Assembly: GCA_020639115.1 (NCBI GenBank)
Contig: JACKHG010000010.1
Span: forward strand, 1 to 64,000
From: Phycisphaerales bacterium
GTDB taxonomy: Bacteria > Planctomycetota > Phycisphaerae > UBA1845
Direction of reading: 5' to 3'
Length of the DNA: 64,000 nucleotides
Shown: piece by piece, positions 25,027 to 33,557 of the stretch
Numbering within the stretch: the stretch's first letter is position 1
Layout of the letters: the number at the start of each line of letters is the position of its first letter
Translations under genes and position numbers: made by a program
Notes under the pieces: generated by a model
Told to the model about the DNA's origin: nothing
Database searches by the model: none
Seen by the model: only the letters and a program-made list of their open reading frames with translations

Positions 25027-27993
25027 TGCGGCGCCGATGGCCTGCTGCAGGTGGGCGAAGTCGTGCAGGTCCACGTCGCCGTCGGCGTCGAAGTCAGCGT
25101 CCACGCCGGGGACGCAGGTGAGCGCCGGCGGCGCGTCGGGGCCGGCGAAGCACGTCGCGAACGGAACATGGTCGCCCGGCGTGACGGCGCAATCGGCATT
25201 GAGATCTTCCGCAGCGCGGTCGGTGCGGATGGCGCACAGGTTGACGGCGACGTACTCACCCGCGTCCACCGTGCCGTTGCCATTGAGCGAGGCAGGCACC
25301 TGCGACGCGCTGACCAGCGCTCCGCCGTTCGCCGTCGCGTACGGCGCGAGCGCGAGATAGATCACCGGCGGAACGCTGCCGAACTCCGCAGCCAGGTCGA
25401 GCGTGCCCTCGAGCACGCCGCCATTGGCCCCGGTCGACGCGGAAAGGCCCCCGGCTGCATCGAACCAATCCGAATAGTTGTTGTCGTTCTCGTCCGCAAG
25501 GAACGCATCCCACGCGGCGACCTGACCGGCCTTGGCCCAGGGGGCCGCCTGGAGTGCGCCCGGTGCGTCCGCGACGAAGATGAAGTGATCGTTGCCCTCC
25601 CCGGCGTCGGGGGCCGCCACGTAGAGCACGTCGCCCGCGAGACCGGCGTAGAGGTACATGCCGTTGTTCTGCGCGACGAGGGTGGCGGCTGAGTCGAGGG
25701 CGCCATCCATCTGCCATTCGACGGGCGGGGGTGCGCCGCCCTCGACGGCGAACTGCCAGTTAGCGCCGCTGTTATTGTCCCACACGCCCGAGCCGTTGTT
25801 GAAGACCATGTCGAGCAGAGTCGCGGTCGAGGGGACGCCGACGGTGATTTCCCAAACCTCGTCAGCGGCATTGAAGGTCATGGCGGGGTCGGGGCTGACC
25901 ACGGGCGACCAGTTGTTGAACCCGTAGTGCATCTTGACCTGTGCCGCGCCGTCGAGCGGACCGCCGCTCGGGTCGTAGGTGACCGTGACGTTCTGGCCCG
26001 CCTGCGCCGGGTCCGGCGTGATGGTGACGCCGTAGTCGCCGCCGCCTCCGCCGTTGGTCGCCACGCCCACGTAGACGTGCTGAATGTCGGAACGCGTGAC
26101 GTTGCCGAGGGTGTCCTCGGCCTCCACATAGTAGTCGATCAGCACGTCGTCCTCACCGGTGATCATCGCGGACCAGCGCAGCGCCCGGTAGGTCGGCGCC
26201 AGCACGCCGTTCTGCGGCGGGACGTCGGAACTGGTCATGGCCGTCGAGTTCCACGGCCCCACCTCCGCACCGCCGGCGAACGTCTCGTTCTGGACCGACG
26301 CGATGGGGTTTTCACCATCGACGTCCACGCGCCACCTGAGGGTGACGTGGCTGAGGCCGCTGACGTCGTAGGCGTAGGTCCAGACCTCGAAGTCGGAGGG
26401 TTCGGGGGTCGCGGCCCACTCGTAGCCGCCGGGGTTGTAGGGCTCGCGTTGGGGCAGGAATACGGACGGCGGCGTGGCGTCGGGTTGGCCGGCGATCACC
26501 GCGTCGGCGAAGGTCACCGCCTGGTTGCACCCGCGGGTCACGTCGCTGTCCCAGATTTCCGTGCCGTCCCAGTACCAGTAGTCGCTCGCCTCGCTGACCA
26601 GCAGCCAGTGCCACGCCTTCTCCGTGCTGGAGCCGGTGCCGGCGTGCACGTTCGCCATGCTGGCGGCCGGCGCGATGGCCTCGGCGGTCAGCACGCGGTT
26701 CTTCGCCGCGGTGAGCACGGCCCAACTGTTGCGGTCGGGGCTCCAGCCGCCGGCGTTGGGATCGCCGAGCCACTTCTTGAACTCGGGATCGCCGTTGTCG
26801 GCGCCGGCCCAGGAGCCGTTCTCGACGTGGATGACGTCGCCGGGTGCGGGCGGAAAGCGGTCGAGGTAATCCTGGACCGTGGAGACGTCGTAGTCCGGAT
26901 CGGTGGAAACCCAGTTGACCATGTTCTGGAAGTTGCTGTGGTAGTACGCGTCGGTGCCGCCGCCGTAGTTGTCGCCGTCGTGGTGGAGGACGACGAACAT
27001 GGGGTGCGCGGCGTCGGTGTTGTACGCGCGGTACTGGTCCATGACCGCATCGTAGAGGAAGGCGCCGTATCCGCCGCGGCCGTCCTCGTTGCCCTCGTAG
27101 CGGGCGGCGGGCACGACGACGATCTGCGTGACCGCGCCGGTATCGGGATCGACCCACTGGGCGTGGTGCGGCTGATAGCCGAAGGGTGCGCTCACGCGGC
27201 TCGGCGCCCAGACGTTGTTGAGCTGAACCCACGCCCCGCCGCTGTCCGCCGGGTTGGGATTGAGCTGATCGGCCCGGTTGGGGGCGAAGAGGTTGGACGC
27301 GTTCGTATGGGGATATCCCTGGCAGGCCCGGTCGAAGTGGATGTTGTCGACCAGGACCCACTCGATGCCCTCGGCGACGAGGGCGGGGATCATGCGTTCG
27401 GAGAACGCGGTCTCCGCCGGAAACATGCCCTTGGTGTAGGCCGGGCCGCCGTTCCAGGTCTGGCTGTAGGCCAGCTTGTGCAGGCGGATCTGCATGCGGA
27501 CGTCGGCGGCGTCGAGCAGCGGCATGAGCGGATGGTGGTAGCCGAACGCGACCATGTCGAGGCGGGGATTGCCCAGCGACGTGGAGAGCGCGACGCCCGC
27601 GTCGTAGCCGGCATCCCAGTTGTTCCACATGCCGCCGTTGACGCCGGCGGCTGCGAGGCTGTTGAGGTTCTCGATCAGCGAACCGGAGAAGCTCACCTGG
27701 GCGCCGAGGTGGGCAAGGCCGCTGCCGATGGTGACGGCGTCCTTCGGCCAAGTGGTGTAGGGCCCGAAACGCTGGTTGTGCACGTCGACCACGCTGAAGG
27801 AGAAGCGGCCAGCCGCGTCGACCTGCACCGGCGTTTCATACGGGTAGTAGATCGGCTGGTGCATGTGCCACAGGAAGCCGACCTGGATGGGTGCCTGGGC
27901 GAAAGCGAGCTGGCTGCCAAAATGCGCAACGAAGCACGCCAGTGCGATGGTGAACGTCGTGCGCGCGGTGCGCGTGCGGGCGATTGAAATCAT
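25009..27993 (-). CDS. Secreted GH57-family glycosidase with CBM25 and dockerin-like C-terminus
   Basis: A 994-residue exported protein; the signal peptide probably ends after Ala32 (AFA). The catalytic domain opens with the GH57 motif FLWHMHQPIYYPY at residues 40-52. GMFPAETAFSER holds the candidate nucleophile Glu, and VVLHHDGDNYGG the candidate acid Asp. GH57 enzymes cleave or transfer alpha-glucans. Residues about 651-752 form a CBM25 starch-binding module (MHYGFNNWS, NNGSGVWDNNSG). A domain of about 170 residues of unknown type follows, then an Asp-rich dockerin-like EF-hand end (DFDADGDVDLHDFAHLQQ). The substrate is therefore probably starch or glycogen outside the cell. The last codons come from a dispersed repeat. 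Confidence 0.85.
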   Translation of the reverse strand: MISIARTRTARTTFTIALACFVAHFGSQLAFAQAPIQVGFLWHMHQPIYYPYETPVQVDAAGRFSFSVVDVHNQRFGPYTTWPKDAVTIGSGLAHLGAQVSFSGSLIENLNSLAAAGVNGGMWNNWDAGYDAGVALSTSLGNPRLDMVAFGYHHPLMPLLDAADVRMQIRLHKLAYSQTWNGGPAYTKGMFPAETAFSERMIPALVAEGIEWVLVDNIHFDRACQGYPHTNASNLFAPNRADQLNPNPADSGGAWVQLNNVWAPSRVSAPFGYQPHHAQWVDPDTGAVTQIVVVPAARYEGNEDGRGGYGAFLYDAVMDQYRAYNTDAAHPMFVVLHHDGDNYGGGTDAYYHSNFQNMVNWVSTDPDYDVSTVQDYLDRFPPAPGDVIHVENGSWAGADNGDPEFKKWLGDPNAGGWSPDRNSWAVLTAAKNRVLTAEAIAPAASMANVHAGTGSSTEKAWHWLLVSEASDYWYWDGTEIWDSDVTRGCNQAVTFADAVIAGQPDATPPSVFLPQREPYNPGGYEWAATPEPSDFEVWTYAYDVSGLSHVTLRWRVDVDGENPIASVQNETFAGGAEVGPWNSTAMTSSDVPPQNGVLAPTYRALRWSAMITGEDDVLIDYYVEAEDTLGNVTRSDIQHVYVGVATNGGGGGDYGVTITPDPAQAGQNVTVTYDPSGGPLDGAAQVKMHYGFNNWSPVVSPDPAMTFNAADEVWEITVGVPSTATLLDMVFNNGSGVWDNNSGANWQFAVEGGAPPPVEWQMDGALDSAATLVAQNNGMYLYAGLAGDVLYVAAPDAGEGNDHFIFVADAPGALQAAPWAKAGQVAAWDAFLADENDNNYSDWFDAAGGLSASTGANGGVLEGTLDLAAEFGSVPPVIYLALAPYATANGGALVSASQVPASLNGNGTVDAGEYVAVNLCAIRTDRAAEDLNADCAVTPGDHVPFATCFAGPDAPPALTCVPGVDADFDADGDVDLHDFAHLQQAIGAASEPRP

Positions 27994-28531
27994 GCGCGTC
28001 CCATCCCGTGTCCGGCGCGACCCGGGCCACGCCATGGCCCCCTACAGTCGCGAGAACCTCCAGGATAAGAATTCGCCCGCAGGCAAACAAGCAAAAGGCC
28101 GAGTCACCGGCCGCCGTGGACCCGACCAACCACGGCGCCCGGCCATAACTCGGCAACAATTGGGCGCGCCCCGCCGGATTGCATCACGGACCCGTCAGCG
28201 AACCGCCGGCGCAGCATGGCCCGAGCATCCACTGCCTACGTGTTTTCCCATTGTTGTGGCGATCACGCCTGGGGTGTGCGGCGATCGCCGCCCGCCAATA
28301 CCTCCAGGACAGCACCGGTCGAACCCCCCAATCGGATGAGTCAGCCGGGCTCCGCCACTCCCCCTACGGAGGACGCTAGGTCGATAACCAGCGGCATTCA
28401 AGCCGCGCAGCCGATTTCTCTCGCCGCACGCCCTTTCGTGTGTCCGGGGACTCCCCGCGTGCCGCCAATCCGATATACTCGGAGACCCGGAGTTCGTATC
28501 GTCCGCAGCCCTGCGAAAGGAATTGAAGCCT
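27994..28531. other. Divergent spacer between GH57 and FKBP genes
   Basis: About 540 bases without a credible gene. It holds a large two-stem hairpin at 28099-28153 in the GH57 leader and a TATACT -10-like box at 28474-28479 upstream of the FKBP gene. Nothing else was recognised. Confidence 0.6.
28099..28153 (-). promoter_or_regulatory. Terminator-like hairpin in the GH57 leader (possible attenuator)
   Basis: CCGAGT (28099-28104) pairs with ACTCGG (28148-28153) and GCCGTGG (28113-28119) with CCACGGC (28130-28136). On the minus strand the stem is followed by CCTTTTGCTTGTTTG. It lies about 105 bases upstream of the GH57 start, with only a divergent gene further upstream. It would therefore act inside the leader of the glycosidase mRNA. 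No known riboswitch class was recognised. Confidence 0.45.
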
Positions 28532-29170
28532 ATGAGGATTTCACCACGTCTGCTGCTGGTCGCCCTGACGTGGGCGCTCTTCACCTCGGCGGGCTGCTTC
28601 GAGGTCGCCGACCTGGTCAGATCGGTCGGCGCGAGCGCCAACAACCCGGATACGCCGCCGACGGATACGAGTTCCAGCGCGACCGGGGGAGATCAGTACG
28701 GCCCCTTCCCGCCCGACTCCGCGACGCCCGGCGGCGACACCGACTCCGACGGCGATTCCGACGTCGACACGAACGGCGATAGCGATACCGCCAACGACTC
28801 CGGCGAGCCGACGCTCGATCCCTTGCCCGCCGGCGCCGAAGTGCAGACTCTCGATTCCGGCCTCGGCGTGTACGACTTCGAGGTCGGCACGGGCGATCAG
28901 CCGCAGTCGCGCAGCGACGCGGTCCGCGTCGACTATGCGGGCTATATCCAGGACACCGGCCGGCAGTTCGACTCCGGCAACGACGTACGCTTCACGCTGA
29001 CCGGCGTCATCAGTGGCTTTGCCGAGGGCATCCTGGGCATGAAGGTCGGCGGCAAACGCCGCATCATCATCCCGCCCGACCTCGGCTATGGCGCGAGCGG
29101 CAACGCCGGCGCGGGCATCGGCGGCGAGGACGTCATCGTCTTCGACGTGACGCTGCTGTCGGTCGAGTGA
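28532..29170 (+). CDS. FKBP-type peptidyl-prolyl isomerase lipoprotein
   Basis: A 212-residue lipid-anchored foldase. The signal peptide ends in the lipobox SAGC. A low-complexity Asp/Ser/Thr/Gly linker (TDSDGDSDVDTNGDSDT) spans about residues 65-95. The FKBP domain covers about 100-212, with VRVDYAGYIQDTGRQFDSG, the active-site-region VISGFAEGILGMKVGGKRRI, and PPDLGYGASG. It should help fold exported proteins at proline bonds. AAGGA lies 11 bases before the chosen ATG; a TTG three codons upstream is too close to it. Monocistronic, divergent from the GH57 gene. Confidence 0.9.
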   Translation: MRISPRLLLVALTWALFTSAGCFEVADLVRSVGASANNPDTPPTDTSSSATGGDQYGPFPPDSATPGGDTDSDGDSDVDTNGDSDTANDSGEPTLDPLPAGAEVQTLDSGLGVYDFEVGTGDQPQSRSDAVRVDYAGYIQDTGRQFDSGNDVRFTLTGVISGFAEGILGMKVGGKRRIIIPPDLGYGASGNAGAGIGGEDVIVFDVTLLSVE

Positions 29171-29191
29171 GCGAAGCCGTGGCCGCGGCAC

Positions 29192-29968
29192 CTACGATTT
29201 GAGGTCAAAGAACGCTCGGGCGTTGGCCGTCGTCTGGGCGGCCAGTTCCTCGAGCGGCACACCGCGCAGCTCGGCGAGAAACGCCGCCGTGTGGGCCACG
29301 TGCGCGGGCACGTTGGGCCGCACGCTGCGCACCGGAATCGGCGAAAGGTACGGGGCATCGGTCTCGAGCATGAGCTGATCCGCCGGGTAGTCCCGCGCAA
29401 TCGCCTGCAGTTCCGTCGAGTTCTTGAACGTCACGATCCCGGTGAACGAAATCCGCCATCCGTGCGCGGCGAGAGTGGCTGCCTCCTCCGCGGTCCCCGT
29501 GAAACAGTGGAACACGACCTTGCGGTTGCGGAAGCCGTTCTGCTCCAGCAGGGACACGCAGTCGGGGAACGCTTCGCGGCAGTGCACGACGATCGGCTTG
29601 CCGCTGGAGCGGGCGATATCGAGCTGCCGGACGAGCACCCAGTGCTGGGTTTCGCGATCCGCGAAGTCGTAGTGGTAATCCAGCCCGATCTCCCCCACCG
29701 CGACGACGTGCGGATCGGCGGCGAGTTCGCGGATCCGCTTGAAATCGCCATCCGCGACCTTGGCCGCCTCGTGCGGGTGAATGCCCGCGGTACAGGCCAG
29801 CATGGGGTGGGTCGTCGCGAGTGCGAGCGCCGCCTGCGAGTCAACGGCATCGGATCCGATCGTGATGATGCGGGCAACGCCCGCCGCCCGCGCGTCGGCC
29901 ATGACCAGCGGGAGCTGCGCGCTGAGCTCCGGGTAGGTGAGATGGGCGTGGGTGTCGATCAGTTCCAT
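29192..29968 (-). CDS. tatD: TatD-family metal-dependent hydrolase (deoxyribonuclease)
   Basis: A 258-residue TIM-barrel hydrolase. Metal ligands are visible in IDTHAHL (residues 4-10), VGEIGLDYHYDF (Glu near 93), VVHCREAF, VVFHCFTG and LMLETDAPYL. Members are 3'-5' DNA/RNA exonucleases (TatD, YcfH, YabD); which of these roles applies cannot be told. Length is typical. It is 70 bases upstream of nothing obviously coupled; the next minus-strand gene upstream is yraN at 30039. Confidence 0.92.
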   Translation of the reverse strand: MELIDTHAHLTYPELSAQLPLVMADARAAGVARIITIGSDAVDSQAALALATTHPMLACTAGIHPHEAAKVADGDFKRIRELAADPHVVAVGEIGLDYHYDFADRETQHWVLVRQLDIARSSGKPIVVHCREAFPDCVSLLEQNGFRNRKVVFHCFTGTAEEAATLAAHGWRISFTGIVTFKNSTELQAIARDYPADQLMLETDAPYLSPIPVRSVRPNVPAHVAHTAAFLAELRGVPLEELAAQTTANARAFFDLKS

Positions 29969-30038
29969 GTCGGTTTCAAGTCAATCCGGCCCCGCGCGGG
30001 GCCCGCGGACGGTCGGGTTCGGAGTTTCGCGGCTCGGC

Positions 30039-30416
30039 CTACTTCGGCGTCGGCGTGAACGCGTTGATGAAGTGCGTCACCTCCGGCCTGCCGTCCGCGG
30101 GCAACACGATCGCGAGCACGTCGAAGCGGCACGGCACGCGTTCGGCCCGCGACTCCGCGATGAAGAACCGCGCGGCGCGCGTGATCTGCACGCGCTTGTG
30201 GTGGTTCACGGCGGCCTCCGGATCGGCGGCCTCGTCGCTGCGCCGCGTCTTGACCTCGACGAACACCAGCGTGTCGCGGTCGCCTGCGACGATATCGATT
30301 TCCCCGGCGGTGCAGCGGTAGTTGCGCTTGATGATGCGGTATCCCTGACGGCGCAGGTAGCGTGCGCCGATCTGCTCGCCGCTGGGACCCAGGCGCATCA
30401 TCTCGCAACGCGGCAT
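30039..30416 (-). CDS. yraN: YraN/UPF0102 family endonuclease-like protein
   Basis: A 125-residue protein of the Holliday-junction-resolvase-like nuclease fold. The signature GEIDIVAGDRDTLVFVEVKTRR carries the E...D...ExK metal and catalytic residues. RLGPSGEQIGARYLRRQGYRIIKRNYR is the typical N-terminal half. The cellular role of the family is not established. It follows the PmoA-like gene after seven bases, suggesting one transcript. GCRISPR or phage links are absent. Confidence 0.9.
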   Translation of the reverse strand: MPRCEMMRLGPSGEQIGARYLRRQGYRIIKRNYRCTAGEIDIVAGDRDTLVFVEVKTRRSDEAADPEAAVNHHKRVQITRAARFFIAESRAERVPCRFDVLAIVLPADGRPEVTHFINAFTPTPK

Positions 30417-30423
30417 CGCCGCT

Positions 30424-31575
30424 CTAGTCGATCTCGATCTCCAACGAACGACTGAAACAATCCGCCAGCCGGTCGAGATCCTCCGGACTGGGGGCGCTGT
30501 CGTGAATCAGCAGGCGGTAGCGGAACATCGCCACCTCGCTCCAGGCGAAGGTCCGCGCCCCGCCGCCGTCGCCCTCGCCTTCGCCGCAGAAACTCGACAC
30601 GCCGAACGGGTTGGCGGCCATCAGGCCGTCGTCGCGCACGTTCCACAGCGTGGGGTAACGCAGGTTGCTCGGGCAGTCGAACATGGTGACGCCGACGAAC
30701 CGGTCGTCGATCTGGCCGGTGCAGTCGCACCACGTCGCCGACGACCCGCGGCAGTCCTCTTCGCCCTGCTCGCCGTTGGCATTGCGGAGCATACCGCCTC
30801 CGCGGCGGGAGAGGGCCGGGGCGACGCGGACGGCGCAGAGCCCGCCGTCGCTGGTGTCGCCGAAGCGCACGTCGCCGTAGGCCATGATCATGCGGCTGGT
30901 GATGTCGATGATCCGGCTGCCGCCGATGGCCGCGTAGACGAGGTAGACGCGCTGCTCGGTGAATTGTGGATTTCCCTCAGTGTCGAGCCAGTCGATCAGC
31001 GCGGAGAGGCGGCCGAATACCGGTCCGCTCGCCGAGAGCGTGAAACGTCGGTGGCGCTGGCGGCCCGCGCGTGCGCCGTCGGTCCAGTGGTCCACGCCGT
31101 TCACGTCCGCCCAGCCGTTCCAGCACGAGTGATGGTGGTCGCACGGATCGATGCCCGCGGATGACGCCGCTCCGTCGACGGTCACGCCGTCGACGGTCAC
31201 GCCGACGCCGGCGGGCGAGGTGATCGGGCTGAGGAACGGGCGGTGCGCGTGGGTGGTGGAGCGGTATGCGGCGATACGGTTGGCGCCCTCGAGAATATCC
31301 GCATCACCCTCGGCGCGCTCGCACACGACGACCCGCGGGACGTCCGCAAGGAAGCCGCGGCTCTGCAGGCGGTACTCGCGGCGTTCGCCGGGCTGCATCG
31401 CGTCCTGCAGCCAGCAGAAGCGGCCGCGGGAATCGACCTGGACCGGGACGGGCCGGCCGGAGTCGGCGTCGACGAGCCCGATCACGTGCTCATCCTCGAG
31501 GCGCTCCAGGGGAATGCGCGCAGCGACGGGCGCGGCGGGCCGGCCGTCTTCCGGGGCTTGCACCGAGATTCGCAT
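30424..31575 (-). CDS. PmoA-like (DUF6807) protein
   Basis: A 383-residue soluble protein. The N-terminus VPVQVDSRGRFCWLQDAMQPGERREY and the RPFLSPITSPAGVGVT segment, followed by the His-rich block HHHSCWNGWADVNGVDHW, match the family Pfam calls 'methane oxygenase PmoA' (PF14100/DUF6807). This is a beta-sandwich family abundant in Planctomycetota and not a real methane monooxygenase subunit. Its reaction is unknown; a carbohydrate-related role has been supposed because it often lies among sugar genes. Here it sits between a TPR lipoprotein (10-base gap) and yraN, so the context does not say. Confidence 0.7.
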   Translation of the reverse strand: MRISVQAPEDGRPAAPVAARIPLERLEDEHVIGLVDADSGRPVPVQVDSRGRFCWLQDAMQPGERREYRLQSRGFLADVPRVVVCERAEGDADILEGANRIAAYRSTTHAHRPFLSPITSPAGVGVTVDGVTVDGAASSAGIDPCDHHHSCWNGWADVNGVDHWTDGARAGRQRHRRFTLSASGPVFGRLSALIDWLDTEGNPQFTEQRVYLVYAAIGGSRIIDITSRMIMAYGDVRFGDTSDGGLCAVRVAPALSRRGGGMLRNANGEQGEEDCRGSSATWCDCTGQIDDRFVGVTMFDCPSNLRYPTLWNVRDDGLMAANPFGVSSFCGEGEGDGGGARTFAWSEVAMFRYRLLIHDSAPSPEDLDRLADCFSRSLEIEID

Positions 31576-31585
31576 GATGGGCTCG

Positions 31586-32614
31586 TTACTCGTCGGTATC
31601 GGGACCGAGGTTCACCACGGGGACCATCTCGGTCGCGTTGGTATTTTCATCGGCGGTGCCGAGCGCTTCGTCCGCGGGCGCGTTGGTCGTCATGTCCGCG
31701 GAGCCGGCCCCGGTGAGGGCTGCGCCGCTCGGGCGGGCCGCCGGCGCGGCGAAGGTGTCGGTGTTGAGCGGCTGGCGCGGCTCGTGGATCTGGGCCACGC
31801 CCTCGGTCAGCTCGTAGATGCGCCGCGAGGCGAACGCGGTGTTGGACTTGTTGTCCTGTTCCTCGTCGAGCACGCGGTGGTAGAGCTCGAGCGCCTTGGC
31901 CCGGTCCTTGAGGCGGTAGTCGTAGACGACCGCCGCCTGGAAGAGCGCCGGGTGCGGCGAATTGGGATCCCACTGGTGGCAGCGCTCGTACCACTTCACC
32001 GCGAGCGTGTCGCAGTTCTTGAAGTATTCCTTGAGAATCTCACCATTGCAGAATGCCGCGTCGTCGATCTTGTCGCTGTCCGGATACTTGCGGATGAGCT
32101 CGGTAAACACCTCGAGGGCCTCGCGCATCTTCTGGCGGTTGAAGAGCGCCGGCACGCCGTGGCCGCCCTTGCGCATCAGCTCCAGCCCCTGCTCGTAGAG
32201 CGCGTCGGCCTCGGCGATCGAGTACTTGGGGCGCAGGCGCGATGCAGGAATTTCCGCAGACAGGATGTACTTGAAAGGCTTCACCCGGCGCAGGTCGGCC
32301 AGCTCCGCCTCCGCCCACTTCTGCTTGGTGGCGTAGCCGTGCTCCGCGTAGTAGTCGCGCAGAATCTCGAGCAGCTTGCGGTAACGCGCCCGGTGCGTCA
32401 GCACGCCCTCGACAATGTCGACTTCCTTGGCGTCCGCAACCTGGATATCGGGAACATCCACACCGGCGGGCTGAGCCATGTCGGTGGTGGGTCCTTCGGG
32501 ACGTTGCTGGTCAGACGCCCAGCGCATCTCGGTGTTGCACCCGGCGGCACTGAACAGAATTGCGGACAACAGCACCAGATGGCGATGTGTCAAAATGGGC
32601 ATAGTGCGGGACAT
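31586..32614 (-). CDS. Tetratricopeptide-type lipoprotein (BamD/YbgF-like organisation)
   Basis: A 342-residue lipoprotein with lipobox SAAGC at about residues 22-26. Residues about 125-265 contain helical repeats (ALEVFTELIRKYPDSDKIDDAAF; AVKWYERCHQWDPNSPHPALFQAA; ALELYHRVLDEEQDN) of the TPR/outer-membrane assembly lipoprotein kind. The C-terminal 65 residues are low-complexity Ala/Thr/Asn-rich. A role in envelope protein assembly or cell-envelope scaffolding is inferred from architecture only. GGAGAG precedes the ATG. It heads a likely transcript with the PmoA-like gene and yraN. Confidence 0.75.
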   Translation of the reverse strand: MSRTMPILTHRHLVLLSAILFSAAGCNTEMRWASDQQRPEGPTTDMAQPAGVDVPDIQVADAKEVDIVEGVLTHRARYRKLLEILRDYYAEHGYATKQKWAEAELADLRRVKPFKYILSAEIPASRLRPKYSIAEADALYEQGLELMRKGGHGVPALFNRQKMREALEVFTELIRKYPDSDKIDDAAFCNGEILKEYFKNCDTLAVKWYERCHQWDPNSPHPALFQAAVVYDYRLKDRAKALELYHRVLDEEQDNKSNTAFASRRIYELTEGVAQIHEPRQPLNTDTFAAPAARPSGAALTGAGSADMTTNAPADEALGTADENTNATEMVPVVNLGPDTDE

Positions 32615-32760
32615 GGGCCTCTCCTTGGCTCAGCGATCATGGGGCATCCTGAGGCGAGTCACCCAACGGGGAGTCGCCAAATTGCCCGAATTAAACCAGT
32701 CCCCTCCGCACGCGTCAAGAATCGAGTTGACGTATTGCGCGCGAACGCTGAGCGAATTCA

Positions 32761-33495
32761 CTACCACTGGGCCTCCTCGAACGCACCCATCTTCGGAACC
32801 TTGCGGACCGGCCGCGACTTGATGATCGCGTTGGCGAGCGTGAGGTCGGCCTTGGCTGTGATTTTCAGATTGCTCGCGTCGCAGGTGACGATCGCCACGG
32901 CCTCGCCGAGCAGTTCCACGAGCTGGGCGTCGTCGGTGATCTGCGTGCGGTCCTCGGGGAGGCTGGCGTAGGCGCGGCGCAGCAGCTCCGCGCGGAACAC
33001 CTGCGGGGTCTGGGCTTCGTAAAGATTGGTGCGCGACACCGTCTCCTCGACGATGCCCGCGTCGGAGCCGCGCTTGATCGTGCCGTGCAGGGGGGCTGCC
33101 AGGATGGCGGCGCCACTCTTCTGCGCCTCGGCGAAGACGTCGTTGACCATGTCCTCGGTGGCGCAGGGCCGGACGGCATCGTGGACGGCGATGTAGTCGG
33201 CGTCCTCCGGAACCGCCTCCAGGCCCTTCGCGACCGAATCGCAGCGGTAGGCGCCGCCCTCGACCAGCTTGACGCCCATGAAGCCGAGGTTGGGGCCGTA
33301 CTTCTCCTTCATCTGCGTGATGTCCTCGGGCGGAACGACCAGGATGGTCGCGCAGACGTCGTCACGATTGATGAACAGTTCGAGCGTGCGGATGAATACC
33401 GGGCGGCCGTCGAGCGATGCGAAGGTCTTCTTTTCGCTGCCGCCGAAACGCTCGCCCTTGCCCCCGGCTGGTATGATGACTGCAAACTTCGCCAT
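32761..33495 (-). CDS. ispD: 2-C-methyl-D-erythritol 4-phosphate cytidylyltransferase
   Basis: A 244-residue nucleotidyltransferase making CDP-methylerythritol in isoprenoid synthesis. IIPAGGKGERFGGSEKKTF is the CTP-binding loop, VHDAVRPCATEDM holds the conserved Asp/Arg, and TPQVFRAELL and TDDAQLVE are the C-terminal family motifs. It follows the YacL-like gene by 62 bases; yacL-ispD-ispF is a common order in other phyla, whereas ispF here is with cysS at 3.4 kb. Confidence 0.95.
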   Translation of the reverse strand: MAKFAVIIPAGGKGERFGGSEKKTFASLDGRPVFIRTLELFINRDDVCATILVVPPEDITQMKEKYGPNLGFMGVKLVEGGAYRCDSVAKGLEAVPEDADYIAVHDAVRPCATEDMVNDVFAEAQKSGAAILAAPLHGTIKRGSDAGIVEETVSRTNLYEAQTPQVFRAELLRRAYASLPEDRTQITDDAQLVELLGEAVAIVTCDASNLKITAKADLTLANAIIKSRPVRKVPKMGAFEEAQW

Positions 33496-33557
33496 GTCCC
33501 TGCTCCGTTCGAATCGAATGGTACGACTGTTCGCGTCCCCAGCCGCCGGCGCGCCGT

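Noticed and set aside
25927..27987. A 686-codon open frame antisense to the GH57 gene
   Set aside because: It lies wholly opposite a clear multidomain protein and has the Val/Gly/Arg-rich composition expected from the complement of GC-rich coding DNA.
28081..28155. A c-di-GMP (GEMM) riboswitch, suggested by GGCAAAC and GCAAAAGGC on the plus strand
   Set aside because: The conserved receptor elements and helix order are not there; the structure reads better as a minus-strand hairpin with a T-rich tail.
30424..31575. A methane or ammonia monooxygenase subunit (PmoA)
   Set aside because: The family name is misleading; the protein is soluble, lacks the membrane helices of particulate monooxygenase, and no pmoB or pmoC is present.
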